Positions 18,094-27,958 of a stretch of DNA of 64,000 nt are shown here, piece after piece. Numbering within the stretch: position 1 is the first letter of the stretch; the number at the start of each line of letters is the position of its first letter. The notes under the pieces are model-generated. The model was not told the origin of the DNA and made no database searches. It saw nothing but the letters and a program-made list of their open reading frames with translations. The stretch lies in assembly GCA_016192105.1 (NCBI GenBank), contig JACPUV010000041.1:40886-104885 (forward strand), written 5' to 3'. The stretch comes from Sphingobacteriales bacterium. GTDB lineage: Bacteria; Bacteroidota; Bacteroidia; Chitinophagales; Chitinophagaceae. The position numbers were made by a program, and so were the translations under genes.

Positions 18094-18351
18094 ATGCAGG
18101 ATCAGCAAGAGCATATTCTTTTACGAAAGATAGTTGAGTTTTCACTGCTCGCGATAGAATGGGTTGAATTACTGGGGTCGTTAAAAGAACAGGTTATTGC
18201 CGGGCAGTCGTTAAGGTCTGCAGCTTCAATAGGTGCAAATGCGCAGGAAGCCGGAATGCAGAAAGTAAAGCAGATTTTATACATGCGTTTAAAATTGCAT
18301 GAAATCGGGAAAATAAAAACAAAAATAATTTCGACAAGTAAGGCTCGTTAA
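18094..18351 (+). pseudogene. Truncated four-helix-bundle (S23/IVP-type) protein
   Basis: 85 residues resembling the four-helix-bundle proteins related to 23S rRNA intervening-sequence proteins. The signature LRSAASIGANAQEA is visible at about 46-59, but family members run about 110-120 residues and here the end changes to a lysine-rich stretch ([15 protein letters not shown]), suggesting a frameshift or truncation. It lies between sdhA and sdhB, which are normally adjacent, so it looks like an inserted gene in decay. It may still be translated; it is not needed for the complex. Confidence 0.6.
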
Positions 18352-18392
18352 TTATCGGATTGCCGGATTGTCAGGTTGTCAAATTTTTTACT

Positions 18393-19154
18393 ATGGAACA
18401 ATATTCAATGAATCTCACGCTGAAAGTATGGAGGCAGAAAAACGGGAACGAGCCCGGTCGCTTTGATACCTACCCGGTGAAGAATATTTCATCAGAGATG
18501 TCTTTCCTGGAGATGATCGATGTACTGAACGAAGAAATTATCCGCGAGGGGAAGGACCCGATCGCCTTCGATCATGACTGCCGCGAAGGGATCTGCGGAA
18601 TGTGTTCCATGTATATCAATGGCCGGCCCCACGGCCCCTGGGAGAAGAATACCGTTTGCCAGTTGCACATGCGGGCCTATAAAGACGGCGATACGATCGT
18701 GATTGAACCCTGGAGGGCCAATGCCTTCCCGGTGATCAAAGACCTGATGGTGGACCGTTCTTCCTTTGACCGCATTATCCAGGCCGGAGGGTATGTATCC
18801 GTAAACACCGGCAGCCCGGTGGATGCCAATGCTATCCCGGTACAAAAAGATATGGCGGATGCTGCTTTTGCCGCCGCCGCCTGTATCGGTTGCGGGGCCT
18901 GTGTGGCCGCCTGTAAGAATTCTTCCGCGATGCTGTTCCTCTCCGCCAAAGTCACCCACCTGGCCTTATTGCCGCAGGGACATCCCGAACGCAGAAGCCG
19001 GGCCCTTAAAATGGTGGCCCAGATGGACAAGGAAGGATTTGGCGCCTGTACAAATACCGGTGCCTGTGAGGCCGTTTGTCCCAAAGGTATTTCTATCGAG
19101 AATATTGCCCGCCTTAACCGGGAATACATCATGGCCGGGCTGGTAGCAGAGTAA
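18393..19154 (+). CDS. sdhB: Succinate dehydrogenase/fumarate reductase iron-sulfur subunit
   Basis: 253 residues from ATG 18393. The N-terminal ferredoxin domain carries the 2Fe-2S ligands (CREGICGMC and a later Cys before QLHMRAY). The C-terminal domain has [13 protein letters not shown] and [15 protein letters not shown], the ligands for the 4Fe-4S and 3Fe-4S clusters. It relays electrons from SdhA to SdhC. A terminator follows directly, closing the operon. Confidence 0.96.
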   Translation: MEQYSMNLTLKVWRQKNGNEPGRFDTYPVKNISSEMSFLEMIDVLNEEIIREGKDPIAFDHDCREGICGMCSMYINGRPHGPWEKNTVCQLHMRAYKDGDTIVIEPWRANAFPVIKDLMVDRSSFDRIIQAGGYVSVNTGSPVDANAIPVQKDMADAAFAAAACIGCGACVAACKNSSAMLFLSAKVTHLALLPQGHPERRSRALKMVAQMDKEGFGACTNTGACEAVCPKGISIENIARLNREYIMAGLVAE

Positions 19155-19172
19155 AATACAGTTCAAATAAGC

Positions 19173-19201
19173 GGAAAGCCCTTTATCCCAGGGGCTTTTC
19201 C
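19173..19201 (+). terminator. Terminator of the sdh operon
   Basis: AAAGCCC (19175-19181) pairs with GGGCTTT (19192-19198) around a 10-base loop, ending in TTTTCC, about 20 bp after the sdhB stop. Confidence 0.7.
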
Positions 19202-19244
19202 TGTTTCAGGGGGTATTCGTACATTCAGTATCTTAAACCGCTGT

Positions 19245-21404
19245 ATGAAATATACCTATTTAATGGCAGCCATCAGCTTTTCTGTACTGGCTGTTTCCTG
19301 TAAAAATAACCAAGTGAAAAAAGAACCCGTTCAATGGCCCGCAGGGTTGAATGCCCCGGTGGCGGATAAGAAAGATACGGTACTGACTGCCCATGGAGAC
19401 AACCGTACGGATGAATATTACTGGATGAATGATTATTTCAAAAAGGGGCCTGACAGCACCCGGGTGGTGGATTACCTGAAAGCGGAAAATGCTTACCTGG
19501 ACAGCATGATGTCGGGAACCAAACCATTTCAGCAGGCCCTTTTTGCCGAAATGAAGGGACGGATCAGGGAGAAAGATGAATCGGTGCCGGTATTGAATAA
19601 CGGGTATTATTATTATACCCGTACCGAGGAAGGGCAGCAGTATTACAAGTATTGCCGGAAGAAGGGAAACCTGGAAGCCCCGGAGGAGGTATTGCTGGAT
19701 GTTGACCAGATGGCAGCGGGTTCCGGGTATTTCTCAGTTGCGGGGTTTAATGTCAGCCCGGATAATAAACTGATCGCTTACGGGATTGATAAACTATCGC
19801 GGCGGCAATACACAATCTATGTTAAGAACCTGGAAACCGGGGAAGTGCTGAGCGATGAAATTCCGGGTACTGCCGGTAACCCGGTCTGGGCTGCCGACAA
19901 TAAAACCCTGTTTTATACCTCCAACAACCCGGTCACCCTGCTTTCGGAGAAGATCCGTAAACATAAACTGGGAACGGAGGCCTCGGCTGATGCTGCAGTA
20001 TATGAAGAAAAGGACCCTTCGAATTATATTGGGGTCTATGCTACCAAATCAAAGGCCTATATCGTAATCTATTCCAGCGCCACCTTATCCAGCGAATACC
20101 GGATACTGGAAGCGGACAAACCCGATAACAGCTTCCGTATCTTTCAGCCCCGGATAAAAGACGTGTTGTATAGTTTTGAGCACTGGAAAAATAAATTCCT
20201 GATCCGCACCAACCTGGATGCGAAGAATTTCAGGCTGATGGAAACCCCGGTGGATAATACCGGTAAGGAATACTGGAAGGAAGTGATTGCCCATCGTCCC
20301 GATGTCCTCCTCGAAGATATTGAAGTGTTCAGGGATCATTGGGTGATCACTGAGAGGAAGGAAGGATTGCTGCAGATGCGTATCCGCGATGCAGTTTCCG
20401 GTAAGGAGCATTACCTCGATTTCGGGGAGCCGGCTTACGCGGCCTATGTTGGCGCCAACCCGGAGTTTAACAGCAGCACGTTCCGCTATAACTATACGTC
20501 ACTCACTACCCCCAATTCCGTATATGATTACGACCTGCTTACAAAGAACAGGAAACTGATGAAGGAACAGCCGGTGCTCGGTGGGTTTAATAAAGACGAA
20601 TACATTACAGAAAGGGTATTCGCCACCGCAAGGGACGGAGCCCGGGTACCGGTTTCCATTGTGTATAAGAAGGGTACTAAAAAAGACGGATCGGCCCCGT
20701 TGTTACTCTACGGGTACGGCTCTTACGGAGCCAGTATGGATGCCAGTTTCAACAGCAACCGGCTGAGTTTGCTGAACCGGGGTTTTATCTATGCCATTGC
20801 CCATATCCGCGGCGGGCAGGAAATGGGCCGGCAATGGTATGAGGATGGCAAATTACTTAAGAAGAAAAATACGTTTACGGATTTCATAGACTGCGGTGAA
20901 TTCCTGGTGAAGGAAAAATACACGTCGAAGGGTCACCTGTACGCCATGGGAGGCAGTGCCGGCGGATTGCTGATGGGTGCCATTGTGAATATGGCCCCGG
21001 ATCTCTGGAACGGTGTGGTTGCGCAGGTTCCGTTTGTGGATGTGCTCACCACCATGTCGGATCCGTCGATTCCGTTAACCACCAATGAATATGACGAATG
21101 GGGCAACCCGGCAAATAAGGAAGCCTATTTTTATATGAAATCCTATTCTCCCTATGATAATGTGGAGAAAAAGAATTACCCGAACCTGCTGATCACAACC
21201 GGCCTGCACGACAGCCAGGTACAGTATTTTGAACCGTCCAAATGGGTGGCCCGGTTAAGGGCGATGAAGACGGATAAAAAACTGCTGTTGTTCAAGACGA
21301 ATATGGAAGCAGGACATGGCGGGGCCTCCGGCCGCTTTGATTATTTAAAGGATGTGGCGCTGCAATACGCGTTTCTTACCGCCCTGGAAGGGATTACTGA
21401 ATAA
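19245..21404 (+). CDS. Prolyl oligopeptidase family (S9A) lipoprotein peptidase
   Basis: 719 residues. Lipoprotein-type signal with lipobox-like VLAVSCKNN (Cys19). An N-terminal beta-propeller (about 75-440) is followed by an alpha/beta-hydrolase domain. The nucleophile lies in MGGSAGGLLMG (about residue 570), the His in EAGHGGASGRFD (about 690), and the Asp probably in the intervening TTGLHDSQVQY. The arrangement matches oligopeptidase B/prolyl oligopeptidase. It should cleave short peptides at the cell envelope. Monocistronic; converges with the gene ending at 21415. Confidence 0.93.
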   Translation: MKYTYLMAAISFSVLAVSCKNNQVKKEPVQWPAGLNAPVADKKDTVLTAHGDNRTDEYYWMNDYFKKGPDSTRVVDYLKAENAYLDSMMSGTKPFQQALFAEMKGRIREKDESVPVLNNGYYYYTRTEEGQQYYKYCRKKGNLEAPEEVLLDVDQMAAGSGYFSVAGFNVSPDNKLIAYGIDKLSRRQYTIYVKNLETGEVLSDEIPGTAGNPVWAADNKTLFYTSNNPVTLLSEKIRKHKLGTEASADAAVYEEKDPSNYIGVYATKSKAYIVIYSSATLSSEYRILEADKPDNSFRIFQPRIKDVLYSFEHWKNKFLIRTNLDAKNFRLMETPVDNTGKEYWKEVIAHRPDVLLEDIEVFRDHWVITERKEGLLQMRIRDAVSGKEHYLDFGEPAYAAYVGANPEFNSSTFRYNYTSLTTPNSVYDYDLLTKNRKLMKEQPVLGGFNKDEYITERVFATARDGARVPVSIVYKKGTKKDGSAPLLLYGYGSYGASMDASFNSNRLSLLNRGFIYAIAHIRGGQEMGRQWYEDGKLLKKKNTFTDFIDCGEFLVKEKYTSKGHLYAMGGSAGGLLMGAIVNMAPDLWNGVVAQVPFVDVLTTMSDPSIPLTTNEYDEWGNPANKEAYFYMKSYSPYDNVEKKNYPNLLITTGLHDSQVQYFEPSKWVARLRAMKTDKKLLLFKTNMEAGHGGASGRFDYLKDVALQYAFLTALEGITE

Positions 21405-21414
21405 AGAAAGCTGC

Positions 21415-21975
21415 TCAGAACCTCAGACCGGCTTTCAATGAAGCGATCCATAATGCATCACTCCCTTTTTCTTTTATCAGGGACAGGGCGGGGGAGATAT
21501 TGATTATAGGACTGAGCGGGTAGCTGCCCTGGATGCCTGCACCGGCTATGAACCGGAAACGGCCTTCGTAATAACCGAGCCCGGGCCCCATGGCCAGGAA
21601 GAGGATTCCACGGTTCAACGGGGTCCAGGTCAATCCGCCCTGCAACTCCAGTACCGTATAGCCGGGGTACCTGAAATCACGGCTTCCCGCCTTTTCTTTT
21701 TTACCCCAAAAATGAGACAGGCTGCCGCCGGATGCAAAGCCGGTTTTCCGGCCCCGGGCGCCTTGTTCGGCTACCGGGCGGGACGGCATTCGCATATAGC
21801 TGATCGTTATACCCGGGTAATGAGTGGAGGAAAACTGACCCAGCGGAACAGAAGGTCCCGCGAAGATCCTGTTATTTTTCACCGGTATTTTTAATTTTTG
21901 AACAAGCGGTTGCTGTGCACAAAGGGATAAAAGCAGGAAGCAGTGAAGGAAAACAAGGAGGAGTTTTTTTCTCAT
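21415..21975 (-). CDS. Secreted outer-membrane-type hypothetical protein
   Basis: 186 residues with a clear signal peptide (MRKKLLLVFLHCFLLLSLCAQQ). The mature part has alternating hydrophobic/glycine strands (LAMGPGLGYYEGRFRFIAGAGIQGSY) and ends in KAGLRF, typical of small outer-membrane beta-barrels. No specific family recognised. It lies 18 bases downstream of the T9SS-secreted PKD protein on the same strand, so the two may be co-transcribed. Confidence 0.7.
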   Translation of the reverse strand: MRKKLLLVFLHCFLLLSLCAQQPLVQKLKIPVKNNRIFAGPSVPLGQFSSTHYPGITISYMRMPSRPVAEQGARGRKTGFASGGSLSHFWGKKEKAGSRDFRYPGYTVLELQGGLTWTPLNRGILFLAMGPGLGYYEGRFRFIAGAGIQGSYPLSPIINISPALSLIKEKGSDALWIASLKAGLRF

Positions 21976-21993
21976 TCAGGGGGATTTTAACGC

Positions 21994-24162
21994 TTAGCGG
22001 ATCAGGGTGAGGATGCCTTTCCGGCTGATGAGATTGCCGTTAAAATCAATGGCCTTCAGTACCCAGACATAAACTCCGGCGTTTTGAATGGCGCCCCCGA
22101 CCCGGCCGTCCCAGCCTTCGCCGGTCCGGGAACTGGTAAACACCCTTTCCCCGTTCCGGTTAAAAATGCTGAACTCTTTCAAAGTGATTCTTCCGTTGAT
22201 CAGGGGGCTGACCCGGTCATTCTTCCCGTCACTGTTGGGCGTAAAACCGGTGGGCATATAGATATAATCATTCTGAATTACCGTGATCCTGACTGTATCT
22301 GTTGCGGTACAAGTACCCCGGGTAGCGATCAGTGTATAGGTAATATCCTCGTAAGGAGTGGCCACTGGGTTGCGGATGGTACTGTCACTGAGCCATTTTC
22401 CGGGTGACCAGTCATAGTTATCTGCTGCAACATCTGTGTTGAGCCCGGCTGTTTCTCCAAAATGAATGGTCTGATCAGTAGTAACATCAATGCTGAATTG
22501 GGAAAAACTGACCATGTAACTGACTGAATCGTCATTACAGGGATTGCCGGTAATGATTTTAAGTTTCACCGGGTAGTTTCCATCCAGTGCGTAAGTATGA
22601 ACAGGATTCACCTGGCCGGAGACACTGTTATCCCCGAAATCCCAGAGAAAACGGATACCGGGCTGGGCAGTATCCGTACTCGTATTGGTAAAGCGGATAT
22701 AATTGGAATCGCAGATAAAAACAGGAGTGAAGCCGGCTTTCGGCTTAATCATACCGGAAGGGCGGATGATCCGGGAACGCACCAGCTTTCCACAGGAAGC
22801 GGTCGAGGTTATGGTCAGTTTAACCGTATAAAGTAAAGACGGATCGGGAAAATCATGCAGGGGATTCTGCAAACCGGAACTGGTATTATCGCCAAAATCC
22901 CAGTGCCAGGTCAGGGTTCCGGGCAGGGTGGGACTGGAGCTGAACTGTACCTTTCCCGTGCAGCTGTCAAGTATCGTGAAAGTAAAACCATTGCCCTGGT
23001 TATTCGCTGCTACAATATCATTGATATGAGAAGGGAGTCCTACGTATGCTGTACCCGGGTTGAGGTTGATTACATTCCGTTGAAAATTGCAACCGGTACC
23101 CCGCACATTTGGAAAATTGATCACGGCCAGTTGGGAATTACCCTGGGAGAGATAGATCTTTTCGTCCATGGCCAGCTGGATATCGTAGTACGGGTTGATG
23201 GTCGGCAGGGTAACCCTTGAGGCGATGATATCAGCTACAGCCGGCAGGGTGATATCCAACTGATCCAGCTGCTTACTGCCCTTTCTTGTGAGGTAGAGCA
23301 GTTTAGAATCAGGCGAGAATTCACAATGGTTGTACTGTGTGGCCGGGGGGCTGATCTTCCGGGGATTCCGGATCACACCGGAGGCATTATCAAAATCAAA
23401 GAGCTGGATAAAATTCGACACGGTTGAATTGGCGTCGTTAAACGGAAAATGGGTCTGGCAAAGGAATTTCCCGTCGGGACTGGCTTTCAAAACGCCCACA
23501 TTCATCAGGGGGTTCTGGTCCATTATTTCACCCACGGTGGAGACTACACTGAAACCGGCCTGGAGCCCCGTGCAGGTGACCAGCCAGGCGCGGAAGATAT
23601 TCGAATTCTGGTCATTGGTGATGACCCATACATCCGTACCGTTGGCATGACGGACCGCTGCAATCCGCTCCGTGCAGGAAGGCCAGAGCGGTACGTTTTT
23701 GATGACGACATCGCCCAGTCCGCCATCCCCGGACATATCCACTACCGAATAATAGTACCCCTTCATGAAATCATTTTCAAATGCATCCGTGGTAAATATG
23801 TAGAAAAGGGAATCGCTGCCGGGTTGGGGTACTACTGCAATCTGGCAGGAAGAATTATCTCCCATCAGGCCATCGCCATTTGGCATCATTCCATGATTCC
23901 TGTTATAAACCTGTACCCCATTCGTATAAAAAAGCAGGCTCCCGGAGTTATCCGAAATCGCAGCCGCGGCTTCATTCGTTTCCATCGAACTGTTATTTAC
24001 CACCCGCGGCACCGGCAGGTTTCCGCTTACAGTAAAGTCCAGGGCCGCTTTTTTCCCAAAGTACCAATAGCTATCTTGCTGCGCGAAAGATAAGAACGGG
24101 CTACCGAGGACCAGGGCGGTCAGCAGGCGGAAAATAGTCGGTTTCCCGGGAAAGAAGGCCAT
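21994..24162 (-). CDS. T9SS type B sorting-domain protein with PKD domains
   Basis: 722 residues from ATG 24162. Signal peptide, then a propeller-like region (about 25-370, starting DSYWYFGKKAALDF), at least two PKD domains (LTWHWDFGDNTSSGLQNP and RFLWDFGDNSVSGQVNP), and a C-terminal gliding-motility-type domain: YIYMPTGFTPNSDGKND, then FNRNGERVF and GVYVWVLKAIDFNG. That last domain is the type B signal for type IX secretion, so the product should be exported across the outer membrane and held at the surface or released. Similar proteins act as adhesins, but no specific ligand is evident. Confidence 0.9.
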   Translation of the reverse strand: MAFFPGKPTIFRLLTALVLGSPFLSFAQQDSYWYFGKKAALDFTVSGNLPVPRVVNNSSMETNEAAAAISDNSGSLLFYTNGVQVYNRNHGMMPNGDGLMGDNSSCQIAVVPQPGSDSLFYIFTTDAFENDFMKGYYYSVVDMSGDGGLGDVVIKNVPLWPSCTERIAAVRHANGTDVWVITNDQNSNIFRAWLVTCTGLQAGFSVVSTVGEIMDQNPLMNVGVLKASPDGKFLCQTHFPFNDANSTVSNFIQLFDFDNASGVIRNPRKISPPATQYNHCEFSPDSKLLYLTRKGSKQLDQLDITLPAVADIIASRVTLPTINPYYDIQLAMDEKIYLSQGNSQLAVINFPNVRGTGCNFQRNVINLNPGTAYVGLPSHINDIVAANNQGNGFTFTILDSCTGKVQFSSSPTLPGTLTWHWDFGDNTSSGLQNPLHDFPDPSLLYTVKLTITSTASCGKLVRSRIIRPSGMIKPKAGFTPVFICDSNYIRFTNTSTDTAQPGIRFLWDFGDNSVSGQVNPVHTYALDGNYPVKLKIITGNPCNDDSVSYMVSFSQFSIDVTTDQTIHFGETAGLNTDVAADNYDWSPGKWLSDSTIRNPVATPYEDITYTLIATRGTCTATDTVRITVIQNDYIYMPTGFTPNSDGKNDRVSPLINGRITLKEFSIFNRNGERVFTSSRTGEGWDGRVGGAIQNAGVYVWVLKAIDFNGNLISRKGILTLIR

Positions 24163-24180
24163 ACTTATCTGATTGATAAT

Positions 24181-24188
24181 CAAAAATA
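24181..24188 (-). promoter_or_regulatory. -7 box TATTTTTG for the T9SS-secreted protein gene
   Basis: Exact TAnnTTTG match on the minus strand, 18 bp from the ATG at 24162, supporting that start. Confidence 0.65.
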
Positions 24189-24261
24189 AGTAGATTTATA
24201 GGAAGAAAATCACCAGAACAATAAAATCAATCATTTTACGCTTTGTGTTAAACGGCTGCTT

Positions 24262-27200
24262 TTGAAGCAATTTGGAAAACCATATCTTTTTTTATTATTT
24301 GTATTGTCTTCATTACAGGGCTATACACAGGTACCTGCCCCCGCTGTTTCCGGCTCCACACTCCGGTTAAAAACTTATAAAGTGTCGGGTGATAGTATCG
24401 TGCTCGATACGGTCAGTATCCTGCCAGGCAGTTTTTCCATTTCATTTGTGCCTTCAGCCGCTTACCGCCTGGATCCGGTTAATGCGATCTTATACTGGAT
24501 CACCAAGCCGGAACCGGACACAGTCACTGTTACGTATCGTGTATTCCCCTTTAAACTGAATAGGGTAACACAGCGGCTGAATTATGACAGTGTGATGAAT
24601 AATTTTTATGTGAAGCCCTTTGAATTCAACCAGGGATTGAGCAGTGAACAGCGGGGTGTATTTGATTTCGGATCACTAAAAGCGGAGGGAAGCCTGGGCC
24701 GGCAGATTGGTTTTGGCAACCGGCAGGATGCCGTGGTGAATTCTTCCCTCAACCTGCAGCTGAGCGGGATGCTGGGAGACAGTATTGAGATCCAGGCGGC
24801 GATTACCGATAACAATATCCCGATACAGCCCGACGGGAATACCCAGCAGTTGAACGAATTTGACCAGGTTTACCTTCAGTTTAAAAAGAAGGGCTGGCAA
24901 CTGAACCTGGGGGATATTGATATCCGGCAGAACCAGGCCTATTTCCTGAATTTTTACAAACGGCTGCAGGGAATCTCTTTTCAAAACAACAGCAGGGTTT
25001 CCGGTTCGGTCCGGTCCAACACCCTGGTCAGTGGCTCGGTGGCCAAGGGAAAATTCAGCCGGCAGCTGCTGGAACCCCTGGAGGGAAACCAGGGCCCTTA
25101 CCGCCTGCGGGGACCCAACAATGAACTTTTTTTCGTGGTGCTGGCCAATACCGAAAGGGTGTTTTATGACGGGCAGTTGCTGCAACGGGGGGAGGACCAG
25201 GATTATGTGATCAATTATAACACGGCCGAAATAACGTTTACGCCTAAGCGAATGATCACCAAAGACAGCCGGATACAGGTGGAGTTTGAATTCGCGGAAC
25301 GGAATTACCTGAACACAAACCTGTACCTGTCACAGGAATTTGAGATCAAACGGAAGTGGAAGATCCGGCTCGGTGTTTTTAATAATGCGGATGCCCGCAA
25401 TTCACAGATCAACCAGGTGCTGGATAACAGGCAGAAGCAATTTCTTTCGGACCTGGGCGACAGTGTACAGCGTGCTTTTTATCCCACTGCCGTTACCGAT
25501 ACGTTCGCGGCCGATAAGATCTTATATGAAAAGATCTACGCGGGCCCGGATTCCTTTTACCGCTATTCCACCGATCCGCAGCTGGCAAGGTATAGCCTTT
25601 CTTTTATTGATGTGAAAGCCGGTAACGGGGATTATGTTCCGGATTTTAACGGGGCCAATGGAAAAGTGTACAGCTATGTGGCGCCGGTAGCAGGAGTAAA
25701 GCAGGGGCAATATGAACCGGTACAGACCCTGGTGGCACCGAAACGGCAACAGATCCTGAACCTTGGGGTGGATTATGCACCGGGAAAAAACACCTTGCTG
25801 AAAGCGGAACTGGCGACCAGCAACAATGATGTAAATACTTTTTCAACCAAAAATAACGGGGATGACCGGGGTTGGGCATCAAAAATCCAGCTGAACAATA
25901 CCCGTTTGCTTAATACGGAAAAGAAACTGGAACTGCTGACCAGCCTGGATTATGAATATGTGCAACGGAAATTCAGCCCGCTGGAACGGCTGAGAAATGT
26001 GGAGTTTACCCGTGACTGGGGACTGCAATTGCTGGCTGTGCCGGTACCGGTGGATGAAAACATCCTAAAAGCGGGAGTGGGACTGCGCAGTAAAAAGGAA
26101 AATTCCATCCAATACCAGGTCATTCATTATAACCGGAGTGATGATTATAAAGGATTGCAGCACCTGGTCACCCATACTGCCGCGTGGAAGGGCTGGCGTT
26201 TCAATAACCAGTTTGTCGCTACCGGGTTTGATTACCAGCAAAACAAAGGTCATTTTATCCGCCCCACACTGGATCTCAGCAAACAACTGAAAAAATGGAA
26301 CAACTGGAAGGCCGGGCTGAATTATTCACTGGAACGGAGCGCGACTACTTATAAAATATCAGATACCCTGACCCCGGCATCCTTCCTTTTTGATGTGTAT
26401 TCCGCTTACCTGAAGTCGGATGATACCAAAAAGAACCGCTATGCACTTACTTTTTTTACAAGGGCTGATAAATATGCTTCGGGTAAAGCATTCATCCGGG
26501 GGGACCGGAGTCTTAACCTCAACCTGCAAACCATGCTGGAGGGAAATGCGAGGAGACAGTTCTATTTAAATGCCACATTCCGAAAACTGAAAGTGCTGAA
26601 CAAGGAGCTGTCCCGGCAAAAAGAAGACGAGACCATCCTGGGCCGGGCCGAATATGTGATGAATGAATGGAAGGGGCTGCTGGCGGGAAATATTTTGTAT
26701 GAAGTGGGGGCGGGGCAGGAGCAGCGAAGGGATTTTGCCTACCTGGAAGTTCCGGCCGGTACGGGTCAGTATGCCTGGAATGACTATAACACGGACGGTA
26801 TCCAGCAGCTGAATGAATTTGAACTGGCTGCTTTCCCGGACCAGGCGAAATTCATCCGGGTTTTTACACCCACCAATGATTTTATAAAGGCGAATTACAT
26901 CACGTTTAATTACCGGCTCGATATCAGTCCCCGGTCCGTGCTGAACGGCCCCGGGCTCAGGGGGATTAAAAAAATGCTGGCCAAACTGAACCTGCTCACT
27001 TCGTTCCAGACCACCCGGAAATCGGTGGCGAACGGGGGCTTTGAATTCAATCCCTTCAAATACGGGGTCAGCGATACGGTATTGATCACAATGAATACGA
27101 CCCTGCTCAATACACTTTCGTTTAACCGGTTCAGTTCAAAATGGGGGGTTGATCTCAGCAACTACCGGAATACCGGAAAATCCCTGCTTACCTATGGGTA

Positions 27201-27738
27201 TGAAAGCCGCAAGATCAGCGACTGGTCGGTAAAGGGAAGATGGAATATGAACCGGAAAATGTCATTCACCCTCAGCAGCAAGAATGGCATTAATGCCCTG
27301 TACACGCCCCAGTTTGCCAACCGCAATTTTCAGCTGAGTGTATTCAATATCGAACCATCACTGATCTTTATCCAGGGAACCCGGTTCAGGTTGCTGAGTG
27401 CCTATAAATTCGACCGGAAGAAGAACCTGCCATCCTATGGGGGCGAGAAATCAGTCTCCCATTCCATTAACTTCGAAACGAAGTATAATATCCTGCAGCG
27501 GAGTTCGGTGACAGGAAAATTCACGTTCAATAATATCCATTATACTTCCACTGCCAATACTACGGTCAGTTATATCATGCTGGACGGATTATTGCCCGGT
27601 AAAAACTTTCTCTGGTCGCTGGGTTTCAATAAACGGCTGATCAATAACCTGGAACTGAATTTCCAGTATGACGGGCGTAAATCAGGCATATCGCGAACCG
27701 TGCACCTCGGGAAAGCGGGAGTGACGGCTTTGTTCTGA
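24262..27738 (+). CDS. Large outer-membrane beta-barrel-like protein (1158 aa)
   Basis: A signal peptide (KPYLFLLFVLSSLQGYTQ) follows a TTG start at 24262; no in-frame ATG lies between it and the upstream stop at 24199. After a beta-rich N-terminal region (about 25-130), a middle part contains ERVFYDGQLLQRGEDQDYVINY and AEITFTPKRMITKDSRIQVEFE, resembling repeated units of SprA-type gliding/T9SS outer-membrane proteins. The second half has alternating Tyr/Phe/Asn strands (LRLGVF, YALTFFTRAD), typical of large barrels. It is divergent from the T9SS type B protein. Family not named with certainty; it may be a surface antigen or secretion-associated protein. Confidence 0.75.
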   Translation: MKQFGKPYLFLLFVLSSLQGYTQVPAPAVSGSTLRLKTYKVSGDSIVLDTVSILPGSFSISFVPSAAYRLDPVNAILYWITKPEPDTVTVTYRVFPFKLNRVTQRLNYDSVMNNFYVKPFEFNQGLSSEQRGVFDFGSLKAEGSLGRQIGFGNRQDAVVNSSLNLQLSGMLGDSIEIQAAITDNNIPIQPDGNTQQLNEFDQVYLQFKKKGWQLNLGDIDIRQNQAYFLNFYKRLQGISFQNNSRVSGSVRSNTLVSGSVAKGKFSRQLLEPLEGNQGPYRLRGPNNELFFVVLANTERVFYDGQLLQRGEDQDYVINYNTAEITFTPKRMITKDSRIQVEFEFAERNYLNTNLYLSQEFEIKRKWKIRLGVFNNADARNSQINQVLDNRQKQFLSDLGDSVQRAFYPTAVTDTFAADKILYEKIYAGPDSFYRYSTDPQLARYSLSFIDVKAGNGDYVPDFNGANGKVYSYVAPVAGVKQGQYEPVQTLVAPKRQQILNLGVDYAPGKNTLLKAELATSNNDVNTFSTKNNGDDRGWASKIQLNNTRLLNTEKKLELLTSLDYEYVQRKFSPLERLRNVEFTRDWGLQLLAVPVPVDENILKAGVGLRSKKENSIQYQVIHYNRSDDYKGLQHLVTHTAAWKGWRFNNQFVATGFDYQQNKGHFIRPTLDLSKQLKKWNNWKAGLNYSLERSATTYKISDTLTPASFLFDVYSAYLKSDDTKKNRYALTFFTRADKYASGKAFIRGDRSLNLNLQTMLEGNARRQFYLNATFRKLKVLNKELSRQKEDETILGRAEYVMNEWKGLLAGNILYEVGAGQEQRRDFAYLEVPAGTGQYAWNDYNTDGIQQLNEFELAAFPDQAKFIRVFTPTNDFIKANYITFNYRLDISPRSVLNGPGLRGIKKMLAKLNLLTSFQTTRKSVANGGFEFNPFKYGVSDTVLITMNTTLLNTLSFNRFSSKWGVDLSNYRNTGKSLLTYGYESRKISDWSVKGRWNMNRKMSFTLSSKNGINALYTPQFANRNFQLSVFNIEPSLIFIQGTRFRLLSAYKFDRKKNLPSYGGEKSVSHSINFETKYNILQRSSVTGKFTFNNIHYTSTANTTVSYIMLDGLLPGKNFLWSLGFNKRLINNLELNFQYDGRKSGISRTVHLGKAGVTALF

Positions 27739-27956
27739 GGCCCCCTTAATCCCCAAAAGGTGGACTTCAGGCTCCGGAATTAAGGAGAATCATTTTACTT
27801 ATGATTTGCGTATTTGTTTCCCGCAAAGCCAAAAAAGACTTTACCTAAACGGTAATTCTTATACATCTCAGCGGGAAATTTTACGCAAGACAATAAGTAA
27901 GAAATGTATAAAGTTTTTGACTCTTTAAAGTTTCCCTTTGGGGATTAGGGGGGCGC
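27739..27956. mobile_element. MITE-like imperfect palindrome, about 218 bp
   Basis: The ends are imperfect inverted repeats of about 28 bp: GCCCCCTTAATCCCCAAA (27740-27757) against the complement of TTTGGGGATTAGGGGGGC (27937-27954). Inner segments also pair (TTACTTAT and TTTCCCGC blocks on each side), converging on TTACC...GGTAA at the centre, so the whole segment can fold as one long hairpin. No coding capacity. It starts at the stop codon of the 1158-aa gene and ends 3 bp before ychF's stop, so it may also act as a terminator. Confidence 0.65.
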
Positions 27957-27958
27957 CT

